NCBI GenBank assembly: GCA_013044305.1
Contig: JABEUT010000056.1
Coordinates: 1-6,442 of the forward strand
Direction: 5' to 3'
DNA: 6,442 nt
DNA from: Bacteroidia bacterium
GTDB taxonomy: Bacteria; Bacteroidota; Bacteroidia; JABEUT01
The translations under genes and the position numbers were made by a program. Under the pieces are notes generated by a model. It did no database searches, was not told where the DNA came from, and worked only from the letters and a program-made list of their open reading frames with translations. Below are positions 1 to 5,954 of this stretch, piece after piece. Numbering within the stretch: position 1 is the stretch's first letter; every line of letters begins with the position of its first letter.

Positions 1-249
1 CAGTTTGGATATAATTATACGTCAAACATAATGTGAAGGTTACAAAATTCGGGTCAAATTTAATCGTCAAGGGTTGGGGGAAACATGATAAAGATCTCCT
101 TCGGATGAATATTCAGGAATTTTTACCTGGGAACATATCCGAAAATTAGCGGAGGATGCAAATCTTACATTCCGGCGGTTAACTCAAATACAGCCGGTTC
201 GGCGCTTAGGTTAGTGTATTGCTTTATCTTTGCTTCATGCAAATAATTG
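1..249. other. Non-coding leader region upstream of the TPR membrane protein
   Basis: No convincing gene is visible in these bases. All frames hold only very short ORFs; the longest ATG-initiated one noticed (106-150) would encode 14 residues and has no support. The region contains a weak 4-bp hairpin (GCCG at 193-196 and CGGC at 200-203) and a -7-like element just before the first gene. A minus-strand match to TAnnTTTG (55-62) could serve a gene leaving the window on the left, but no start for such a gene is visible inside the window. Confidence 0.5.
225..232 (+). promoter_or_regulatory. Putative Bacteroidota -7 promoter element (TATCTTTG)
   Basis: TATCTTTG matches the Bacteroidota sigma-A -7 consensus TAnnTTTG exactly and lies 17 bases before the ATG at 250, which would give a 5' leader of about 10 nt. 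The -33 TTTG partner is poor: only TTCG at 198-201 lies at a plausible distance. The call rests on the -7 match and its position. Confidence 0.4.
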
Positions 250-2220
250 ATGAAAAGCAACAGGACAATACCATCTGACAAGGGGCGCCTGCCGCAACGC
301 GTATTGGAAAGCCCTGTCTTTTGCCGGATGATGGTAGTTGCGGCGGTTTTGGTAGTTTACGGGCAATGCCTAGCTTTCGGGCTGGTTCATTTCGACGATT
401 ATGGGTTTGTGCAATGGGGCATTCCTTTATTAAAGCTCACCAACATTCCCGCATTTTTCAGCCATACCGTTTTCTGGGTGCTGGGCAGCAGGTTTACATA
501 CAGCGATGTGTATTACCGTCCCCTGCAAAATGTTGTTTACGCTTTGTGTAATATTGTTGCGGCGGGAAGTCCAGGTGTCTATCATCTTACAGGCCTCCTG
601 CTGCATTTAGGGGTTTCGTTAGCCCTGTTCAGCCTGCTCCGTGCATTAAAATATAACGTTACCGTATCTTTTCTGTTTACGCTGCTATATTGTATACACC
701 CACTGCTCACCGAAGGTGTAGTGTGGATAGGGGGCATTGGCGACCAGTTGGCGGCGCTGTTCTCAATTATATCAGTCACATTCTTTATTAAAATAATAGC
801 GGATAGAACCATAACCCGCAGAAAGTTTATACTTATTCATTTGTTTACCCTTGCAGGTGCGCTTTTTTCGAAGGAAATAACCGTTGGGATAATTCCAGTA
901 TGCCTTCTATACTTTTATTTGGTAAGGAAACGTGAGCGTAAAGCCCTCCCGAAGGCAGGCGACAGGGTAGGACTTGCTTTGCCTTTGTTTGCAGGCTGGG
1001 CCGGTGTTTGTATTCTTTGGTTTGCCGCATATCGCCATGCCGCAGGCCACGATGAGCACGGCCTGACAGGCGCGGTTTTAAAATCAATCGTTGCAAACGG
1101 GCTTTTGATTTTTGAATACATCGAAAAAATATTTATCCCCTACAGGTTGAGTCCCGTGCCTGCGAGAAGCGACGCTCATTTTATATTGGGAGCTATAATA
1201 GCCTTACTCCTGTTTATGGTTGCAGTGGTAAAAAAGAGGTATTCCACTATAGCTTTATTCGGTTTGTTCTGGTTCTTTATTTTCCTCCTTCCCGCCCTTA
1301 TTCAATTAAATCCCGCCGAACCTTTTTATGCCTTTGAACACAGGCTTTACCTGCCTTTACCCGGCATGCTGATATTTTTAGCTGAACTGGCGGGGGGCAA
1401 CCGGATAAATATACGCAAGCCTGTGATAAAATACTGTTTCGCCTTCGTGGCACTTATGCTCATGGCGACAACTCTGATATACGAACGTTCGTATGCCGGT
1501 GCAGTACCATTCTTCAGCAGGGCTATAGCTTATTCACCGCAGTCGTCGCTTGCATACAAAAATTATGCCGAGGTAATGACAGATGAAAAGAAATACGCCG
1601 AAGCGGTTGAAGCGTATAAAATGAGTTTCCGCTATGAAGCCGATGCGCAGACATCGGGAAAAATAGCCGACATTTATATGAAGGACATGAACGATGCCCC
1701 CGATGCTGTTATATGGTTCGATAAAACACTCGGCATAGATTCGTCATTGGTTCCGGCAGCCGTTGGCATTGCAGATGCTTACCTGAACGGAGTGCATGAT
1801 ACAGCCAAAGCAAGTTTTTGGTATGAAAAGACGCTGGCGCTTGATTCGGCAAACACCTTCGCCCTTACAGCCCTCGGGGTAATAAGTTTGAAGAGCGGCG
1901 ACACCGCAGCAGGAAGGACGAGGCTCATAAAATTGCTGCGAACAGATGTTCGCAACCTCGCGGCTATGAAGTGGCTTGCCATCTCGTTTTTTAATAAAGG
2001 GAAAATTGTGGCCGCCATAGGATATTTGAACAGGGCCTTCAGCATCAGCCCCGGTGATGTCGAAATTCAGAGAAACCTGATGATCTGTTATTATAAAACA
2101 GGCGATGTTGCGAATACGCGAAAATTTGCAGAGCTATATTCCAAAGGCGGTAACTTTGTGCCGGACGAAATAATTTTATATTTGAAAAGAAGCGAAGGTG
2201 TGCAAAATGCGAACCGGTAA
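250..2220 (+). CDS. TMTC-like GT-C membrane protein with C-terminal TPR repeats
   Basis: Predicted polytopic inner-membrane protein of 656 aa, about 400 residues of hydrophobic helices followed by a soluble TPR block. The membrane part carries the hallmarks of the GT-C glycosyltransferase fold as seen in eukaryotic TMTC O-mannosyltransferases and bacterial relatives. These are an acidic pair FDDY (residues 48-51) in the first long loop, YYRPL (88-92), HPLLTEGVVW (150-159) with a nearby GD, FSKE (206-209) and EHRLYLPLPG (363-372). About six TPR-like units run from roughly residue 432 to 634. By family analogy it may transfer a sugar from a polyprenyl-phosphate donor to protein or glycan outside the cytoplasm, with TPRs binding the acceptor; substrate is unknown. 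The ATG at 250 is preferred over the adjacent TTG at 247. The gene stands alone, with its own putative promoter. Confidence 0.88.
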   Translation: MKSNRTIPSDKGRLPQRVLESPVFCRMMVVAAVLVVYGQCLAFGLVHFDDYGFVQWGIPLLKLTNIPAFFSHTVFWVLGSRFTYSDVYYRPLQNVVYALCNIVAAGSPGVYHLTGLLLHLGVSLALFSLLRALKYNVTVSFLFTLLYCIHPLLTEGVVWIGGIGDQLAALFSIISVTFFIKIIADRTITRRKFILIHLFTLAGALFSKEITVGIIPVCLLYFYLVRKRERKALPKAGDRVGLALPLFAGWAGVCILWFAAYRHAAGHDEHGLTGAVLKSIVANGLLIFEYIEKIFIPYRLSPVPARSDAHFILGAIIALLLFMVAVVKKRYSTIALFGLFWFFIFLLPALIQLNPAEPFYAFEHRLYLPLPGMLIFLAELAGGNRINIRKPVIKYCFAFVALMLMATTLIYERSYAGAVPFFSRAIAYSPQSSLAYKNYAEVMTDEKKYAEAVEAYKMSFRYEADAQTSGKIADIYMKDMNDAPDAVIWFDKTLGIDSSLVPAAVGIADAYLNGVHDTAKASFWYEKTLALDSANTFALTALGVISLKSGDTAAGRTRLIKLLRTDVRNLAAMKWLAISFFNKGKIVAAIGYLNRAFSISPGDVEIQRNLMICYYKTGDVANTRKFAELYSKGGNFVPDEIILYLKRSEGVQNANR

Positions 2221-2221
2221 T

Positions 2222-2261
2222 CCGCAGCAACTGATGAACCTTTAGCCGATCAAGTTTGCGG
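2222..2261 (+). terminator. Imperfect hairpin after the TPR protein gene, weak terminator candidate
   Basis: Starting one base after the stop codon, CCGCA (2222-2226), AACT (2229-2232) and GAT (2233-2235) can pair with ATC (2249-2251), AGTT (2253-2256) and TGCGG (2257-2261). This gives 12 bp with a 2-nt and a 1-nt bulge around a 13-nt loop. There is no T-run after the stem, so it is not a classical intrinsic terminator. It could be a 3'-end stabilising structure or chance. Confidence 0.3.
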
Positions 2262-2289
2262 CATTGGGTATATTTCATATATTAGTGAT

Positions 2290-2297
2290 TATATTTG
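2290..2297 (+). promoter_or_regulatory. Putative Bacteroidota -7 promoter element (TATATTTG)
   Basis: TATATTTG is an exact TAnnTTTG match 29 bases before the LOG-family ATG, implying a leader of roughly 20 nt. A TTG at 2264-2266, 23 bases upstream, could be the -33 element, at the long end of accepted spacing. This suggests LOG (and perhaps tam) is transcribed separately from the TPR protein gene. Confidence 0.45.
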
Positions 2298-2326
2298 AAA
2301 GCAGAAAATTTCACCCACCTTGATTT

Positions 2327-3064
2327 ATGGACACAACACTTAAAAAAGAGGAACATGTTTTTCTGGAAGGGCCGCAGGCAAGAAGAAAAGAAGGAGTATT
2401 TATGTTGAAAGTGCTTGTGGAATTTGTAAAAGGGTTCCGTAAGTTTCATTTTCTAGGTCCATGTGTTACCGTTTTTGGTTCGGCCCGATTTACAGAGGAA
2501 CATAAGTATTACAAAATGGCTGAAGAAATAGGCGGGCAACTTTCGGAATTGGGCTATACGGTGATGACAGGCGGAGGGCCTGGAATCATGGAGGCAGCCA
2601 ACCGCGGGGCAAAAAAAGCCGGAGGGCTTTCGGCGGGTTGCAATATCGTGCTCCCTGCCGAACAGATACCCAACCGCTATCTTGACCAATGGGTGAGCAT
2701 CAATTATTTTTTCGTGAGGAAGGTGCTGCTTACAAAATATTCATACGCCTTTGTGGTGATGCCAGGGGGCTACGGAACGCTTGATGAATTTTTTGAATCC
2801 ATCACCCTGATACAAACCGGGAAAATGAAAAAATTTCCTGTGGTGCTTATCGGAAGGCAGTTCCACAAGGAACTATATGAACACCTGCTCTCATTGATAA
2901 AAGAAGGCACGATAAAAGAAGAGGACATTGGATTGTTTCTATTCACAGATGATATTAAGGAAGCAGTGGAGCATATAAAAAAATACACCCTGGAACGCTT
3001 TCAACTGCATCCCTGGCATAAACCCAGATGGTGGTTAGGCGAGAAACTGTTAAGGGGTATTTAA
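2327..3064 (+). CDS. LOG family protein (TIGR00730-type Rossmann-fold nucleotide hydrolase)
   Basis: Cytosolic protein of 245 aa from the LOG (LONELY GUY)/lysine-decarboxylase-like family. Characterised members release the free base and ribose 5-phosphate from (N6-modified) adenine nucleoside monophosphates; despite old annotations they are not lysine decarboxylases. Diagnostic features are VFGSARF (49-55), the loop GGGPGIMEAAN (82-92), an Arg-Lys pair at 131-132 ahead of the strand AFVVM, and the signature PGGYGTLDE (146-154), followed by LIQTGK. All expected active-site motifs are present. The ATG at 2327 is chosen because the N-terminal segment containing FLEGPQAR looks like that of Bacteroidota homologues. 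An in-frame ATG at 2402 preceded by AAGGAG is an alternative that would give 220 aa. It is followed after 65 bp by tam on the same strand. Whether it acts on cytokinin-type or ordinary nucleotides cannot be read from the sequence. Confidence 0.93.
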   Translation: MDTTLKKEEHVFLEGPQARRKEGVFMLKVLVEFVKGFRKFHFLGPCVTVFGSARFTEEHKYYKMAEEIGGQLSELGYTVMTGGGPGIMEAANRGAKKAGGLSAGCNIVLPAEQIPNRYLDQWVSINYFFVRKVLLTKYSYAFVVMPGGYGTLDEFFESITLIQTGKMKKFPVVLIGRQFHKELYEHLLSLIKEGTIKEEDIGLFLFTDDIKEAVEHIKKYTLERFQLHPWHKPRWWLGEKLLRGI

Positions 3065-3129
3065 AGGATCATACAGCATGACAATATGGGAAAGAACCAG
3101 AGAAAGCAAATAAAAAGATATTAACGAAT

Positions 3130-3894
3130 ATGCCCTGGAATGCCGGAATATATAATAAGTTCAAGTCGGAGCGTGCCGCACCGTTTTACGATTTGCTTAA
3201 GCTGCTACATCCTTATAAAGGCGCTGAAGTAATAGACCTGGGATGCGGAACAGGCGAACTGACCGGCGAGTTGTGCAGAACAATACCCGGTTCGGTTGTT
3301 TTAGGCATAGATTCGTCGCCGGAAATGCTCGCGGAGGCCTCGGCCTATGAATGCGACAGGCTTACTTTCAAACATACAACCATTCAGGAAATAATAAGGT
3401 CCGGCAATCAATGGGATATAGTTTTTTCAAATGCAGCCCTGCAATGGGTGGATGACCATCGCGCGCTACTACCAGGAATTATTTCGCTTGTAAAAACCGG
3501 AGGACAGCTTGCCATACAAATGCCATCCAACCACAATCATTATACCCATACGGCAATCAGACAAATAGCCTTGCGGGAGCCTTTTAAGTCGGCATTGGAC
3601 GGCTGGACAAGAACATCGCCTGTATTAACAACAGAGGAGTACGCAACACTCTTATATAATCAAAAGGGCATTGCCATAAATGTATTCGAAAAAGTTTTTC
3701 CGCATGTACTTGCCAATGCGGATGCTCTTGCAGAATGGGTATCGGGTACTGCCCTTGTGCCATATATGGACAAGCTCCCCGGCACGTTACATAATCTTTT
3801 TATGGATGAGTACAGGAAAACGCTTCGCGAAAAATTTCCTGCCAGACCGGTATTCTACCCATTTAAAAGGATTTTTATTGCTGCCCGTTTTTGA
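3130..3894 (+). CDS. tam: Trans-aconitate 2-methyltransferase (SAM-dependent)
   Basis: Class I SAM-dependent methyltransferase of 254 aa that resembles E. coli Tam along its whole length. Tam (EC 2.1.1.144) methylates trans-aconitate, a by-product that inhibits aconitase, in the cytosol. Shared features are the N-terminal PWNAGIYNKF (2-11, E. coli has a DWNPSLYLHF-like segment) and motif I VIDLGCGTG (34-42) for SAM binding. The acidic residue D61 in GIDSSPEML would contact the SAM ribose. NAALQWVDDH (101-110), GGQLAIQMPSN (124-134), the C-terminal WVSGTALVPY (203-212) and the end FKRIFIAAR are also shared. The start ATG at 3130 lies right before this conserved N-terminus. There is no Shine-Dalgarno sequence; the leader is A-rich. 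No promoter-like element is seen in the gap after LOG, so co-transcription is plausible. The last 20 bp overlap the 3' end of the opposing gene. Confidence 0.9.
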   Translation: MPWNAGIYNKFKSERAAPFYDLLKLLHPYKGAEVIDLGCGTGELTGELCRTIPGSVVLGIDSSPEMLAEASAYECDRLTFKHTTIQEIIRSGNQWDIVFSNAALQWVDDHRALLPGIISLVKTGGQLAIQMPSNHNHYTHTAIRQIALREPFKSALDGWTRTSPVLTTEEYATLLYNQKGIAINVFEKVFPHVLANADALAEWVSGTALVPYMDKLPGTLHNLFMDEYRKTLREKFPARPVFYPFKRIFIAARF

Positions 3895-5137
3895 AGCTAC
3901 TGTCAGCGGGCTGCTCAACTGCATAACGCCCCGACCTGATGGCGGCAACTGTAACAAGCGCCGCGCCCAGCACAAGCAATATGCCTGCATACCACAAATA
4001 CCAGTTGAAAGCCGCACTACCGGTAAGCAATATGGTGCCGAATCCCTGCACCAGCAGTAGTATTTCGTTCACAGCCACCGCAACGGAAAACACCGCAATG
4101 GCTACCCGCGTAAAGCTAATATTGAAGTTCAAAAATCCGCTTTGGGCATAATATGAAATAATGAACAGGGTTACAAAACCGAGAAAAACCAGATGAAGGA
4201 AGCACATGATAAGAGACCTGTTGCCGAATACCATAATATTTACCGGATCAAATACGGTAAGGCTCTGCAAGAGTATCTTCACCATAAATGCGCTTATGGA
4301 AAGGATGATCACGTAGCGCAGTCCCTTTTTTACCCTGTTGAATTCACCGGCAAGCTGAAGCGCCGCAAGAATGAACCAGATGAAAGTTAACAGAAGCATT
4401 GCAGCCCCAATAACCGACAGGAGGCGGAAAATGAAACTGGTTTCGTGCCACAGAAAGGTGATGAACATGGAAGGAATGACAGAGGAAACAAGCAGCAGCG
4501 CAAAACGGTGCGTTTGTTTACCGCAAGTTTGCATGGCTGGGTTACCGATTCTATTAAAGATAATAGCGAAAACGGCAAGCGTGAAAAAGCCGTTGTACTG
4601 CAAATGGAGGTAACCAAAGAGGGCATCGCGGTATAGCATTGCATTCAGCGACTTGGATGCGAAAAGGTAGGTAAGCATCCAAATGCCCACTGATGAAAGC
4701 GCCGAGCTGATGAAAGCAGAACTTGCAAGAAGTTTTACGGTTTTGCTGCTGTCGGTCTTTCGAATATCACTGATAAACACGAATGTAAAAACATAGTTAA
4801 CCAATATAAGGATGATTGAAATATATTCCGAAATGTTTTTGGTTATGCCAAAAGGATTGGTGAACAGGGCCGCCCAACTGCACAAAAAGATGGAGCCCAG
4901 CAATAGCCTGTATATTTTTTTAGTATAGAGTGCTCCCGGCAGTTCATATACCATCAGCGAGGAAAGTGCAAGGGTAACCCAGCCTGTGAATGCAAAATGC
5001 CCGTGGGTATCCACCAGGCGGTTGTAATCGATCCAGGGCATATCGAAAATTGCTTTGGACCTTAAAAGCAGCCCTAAACCTGCCACCACACATAAGTTTA
5101 CAAGGGTGAGATATTTCCAGAAAAGACTTTTAGCCAT
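3875..5137 (-). CDS. 12-TM membrane protein, divergent heme-copper oxidase subunit I-like
   Basis: Integral membrane protein of 420 aa with about 12 predicted helices, at roughly residues 6-25, 45-64, 74-93, 102-123, 134-159, 171-195, 210-229, 235-264, 273-293, 307-330, 340-363 and 373-399. That is the helix count of the heme-copper oxidase/NO reductase subunit I core. Histidines occur at H45 and H47 (helix 2), H178 (helix 6), H231 (end of helix 7, LWHET) and H315 (helix 10), the helices that hold heme and copper ligands in that superfamily. However, the His-His pair of helix 7 and the HxH of helix 10 are absent, so a normal binuclear centre is unlikely. It could be a b-type heme protein, an NnrS-like NO-response protein or a respiratory accessory factor; function is unknown. 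The start is the ATG at 5137; an in-frame TTG at 5149 would add four residues. It is divergent from two cytochromes c and convergent with tam. Confidence 0.82.
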   Translation of the reverse strand: MAKSLFWKYLTLVNLCVVAGLGLLLRSKAIFDMPWIDYNRLVDTHGHFAFTGWVTLALSSLMVYELPGALYTKKIYRLLLGSIFLCSWAALFTNPFGITKNISEYISIILILVNYVFTFVFISDIRKTDSSKTVKLLASSAFISSALSSVGIWMLTYLFASKSLNAMLYRDALFGYLHLQYNGFFTLAVFAIIFNRIGNPAMQTCGKQTHRFALLLVSSVIPSMFITFLWHETSFIFRLLSVIGAAMLLLTFIWFILAALQLAGEFNRVKKGLRYVIILSISAFMVKILLQSLTVFDPVNIMVFGNRSLIMCFLHLVFLGFVTLFIISYYAQSGFLNFNISFTRVAIAVFSVAVAVNEILLLVQGFGTILLTGSAAFNWYLWYAGILLVLGAALVTVAAIRSGRYAVEQPADSSFKNGQQ

Positions 5138-5164
5138 TGCGTTTTTCAATAATTAAATTTGGCC

Positions 5165-5172
5165 CAAAACTA
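5165..5172 (-). promoter_or_regulatory. Putative -7 promoter element for the oxidase-like gene
   Basis: The minus strand reads TAGTTTTG, an exact match to TAnnTTTG, 27 bases upstream of the ATG at 5137. It predicts a leader of about 20 nt, which favours the ATG at 5137 over the TTG at 5149. No good -33 element was found at the expected spacing. Confidence 0.4.
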
Positions 5173-5221
5173 CCATAAAATAATATTTCGGGAAGCAGAA
5201 TTCGACAGGGGATGAGAAAAA

Positions 5222-5236
5222 TTCCGGATGCCGGAA
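5222..5236. repeat. Perfect 6-bp inverted repeat TTCCGG-ATG-CCGGAA
   Basis: TTCCGG and its exact reverse complement CCGGAA flank a 3-nt centre. It lies about 50 bases upstream of the minus-strand -7 element. It could be a regulator binding site or a small RNA hairpin; no known operator was recognised. Confidence 0.5.
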
Positions 5237-5253
5237 AAGCAATGAACCATTCA

Positions 5254-5271
5254 TTAAATGGGGGCATTTAA
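5254..5271. repeat. Perfect 7-bp inverted repeat TTAAATG-GGGG-CATTTAA
   Basis: Two perfect 7-bp arms are separated by four G. The overall size and 4-bp centre resemble binding sites of CRP/FNR-superfamily dimers, but the half-site is not the canonical TTGAT or TGTGA. It lies in the middle of the divergent intergenic region, so it could serve either direction. Confidence 0.5.
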
Positions 5272-5359
5272 GCGATTGTTAACCAGTAAGAAGGACGTTC
5301 AAATCAAAAGGGGATGTGCCGGCGAGATAATAGGTTTGTGCGAAAAAACATTTAAAAAA

Positions 5360-5373
5360 ATGATTTTAATCAG
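5360..5373. promoter_or_regulatory. FNR/CRP-like palindrome ATGAT-TTTA-ATCAG
   Basis: TGAT-N4-ATCA at 5361-5372 matches 8 of the 10 defined positions of the FNR consensus TTGAT-N4-ATCAA; only the outermost base of each arm differs. Its centre is about 95 bases upstream of the transcription start predicted from the cytochrome c -7 element. CRP/FNR-family regulators commonly control anaerobic respiration genes, which fits the cytochromes downstream. The AT-rich surroundings raise the chance of a coincidental match. Confidence 0.35.
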
Positions 5374-5446
5374 TCCGGTGCCTTTTGAGCGGGTTCATAT
5401 TTGTATCGTAAAATGAATTTATAGGAATCCTTCATAAAAGTTTTTA

Positions 5447-5454
5447 TAATTTTG
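5447..5454 (+). promoter_or_regulatory. Putative -7 promoter element for the cytochrome c genes (TAATTTTG)
   Basis: TAATTTTG matches TAnnTTTG exactly and lies 17 bases before the ATG at 5472, giving a short leader of about 11 nt. No TTTG-like -33 element is present at the expected spacing, which would fit a promoter that needs an activator. The leader includes the A-rich stretch AAAGAA before the start codon. Confidence 0.45.
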
Positions 5455-5471
5455 CGTAATAATTTAAAGAA

Positions 5472-5915
5472 ATGAGAGCACAAATTTTGAAAAACGCAGT
5501 AAGCATCCTGTGCCTTGCCGGCGGCAGCGCACTGCTAATGTCTACAACTAGCGAAAGCAAGAGGGTAATGGCGCCGGGGCCCTGGGTGGCTCCTAAATCG
5601 GCAGATACTATTAAGAACCCGTTTAAGACTAAGGGCACCGCACAGGCGGTGGCAGAAGGCAAGAAGATATATGCCTCATACTGCGTACCCTGCCATGGTG
5701 AAAAGGGCAAGGGCAACGGTGTTGCAGCGGCCGGGCTTAACCCCAAGCCGGCAGACCACACCTCTGCCAAATTTCAGAGCCAGACCGACGGAGCCATTTT
5801 TTGGAAGCTAAGCACCGGAAGGCCCCCTATGGCGAGTTATTCGGGCACCCTTTCGGTAACACAGAGGTGGCAGGTGGTAAATTATATGAGAACCCTGGCC
5901 AAGCCTGGAAAATAG
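5472..5915 (+). CDS. Exported monoheme class I cytochrome c
   Basis: Small c-type cytochrome of 147 aa. A basic start (MRAQILKN) and a hydrophobic stretch (about residues 9-23) form a signal peptide or membrane anchor, so the protein acts in the periplasm or on the outer face of the inner membrane. One heme-attachment site, CVPCH (71-75), is followed by GEKGKGNG, typical of class I cytochromes. M120 in GRPPM is the likely axial ligand, and the C-terminal helix QRWQVVNYMRTLAK (131-144) completes the fold. No lipobox was recognised. Length suits a single heme domain with a proline-rich N-terminal linker. It probably shuttles electrons in a respiratory chain. It precedes a second cytochrome c by 39 bp on the same strand and is divergent from the oxidase-like membrane protein, suggesting one functional unit. 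Confidence 0.93.
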   Translation: MRAQILKNAVSILCLAGGSALLMSTTSESKRVMAPGPWVAPKSADTIKNPFKTKGTAQAVAEGKKIYASYCVPCHGEKGKGNGVAAAGLNPKPADHTSAKFQSQTDGAIFWKLSTGRPPMASYSGTLSVTQRWQVVNYMRTLAKPGK

Positions 5916-5954
5916 AACCGTTCAATTTATTACATCTAAAACACCCAATCACCT

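Larger units (their letters stand above)
5138..5471. other. Divergent intergenic control region with several palindromes
   Basis: No gene is seen in this stretch between the oxidase-like gene and the cytochrome c gene. It is AT-rich near both ends and holds putative promoters in both directions. It also holds perfect short inverted repeats at 5222-5236, 5241-5255 (AATGA, 5-nt spacer, TCATT) and 5254-5271, and an FNR-like palindrome at 5360-5373. A third exact + strand TAnnTTTG (TAGGTTTG, 5331-5338) could be an additional distal promoter. The layout suggests shared regulation of the two divergent units. Confidence 0.55.

Noticed and set aside
55..62. Minus-strand TAAATTTG matching the -7 consensus
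   Set aside because: The nearest downstream minus-strand ATG (27-29) reaches a stop after four codons, so no gene in the window supports it.
106..150. A 14-codon ORF in the leader of the first gene
   Set aside because: Too short, with no ribosome binding context or regulatory hairpin linked to it; it could be chance.
2327..3064. Reading the LOG-family gene as a lysine decarboxylase
   Set aside because: The PGGxGTxxE motif is the LOG phosphoribohydrolase signature; the decarboxylase name is a legacy mis-annotation of this family.
3680..4060. A 126-codon + strand ORF across the end of tam
   Set aside because: It is out of frame with tam, antisense to the membrane protein, and rich in residues typical of shadow frames, with no recognisable domain.
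4371..4644. Several + strand and - strand ORFs of 60-85 codons within the oxidase-like gene
   Set aside because: They overlap the 420-aa membrane protein in other frames, have no recognisable motifs, and their composition looks like out-of-frame reading of a hydrophobic protein.
5353..5362. Possible terminator or hairpin around the A-rich stretch near 5349-5362
   Set aside because: The stem is only about 5 A/T pairs with no gene end next to it.
5444..5770. A 108-codon minus-strand ORF opposite the cytochrome c
   Set aside because: It is antisense to a clearly recognisable CxxCH cytochrome and has no protein features of its own.
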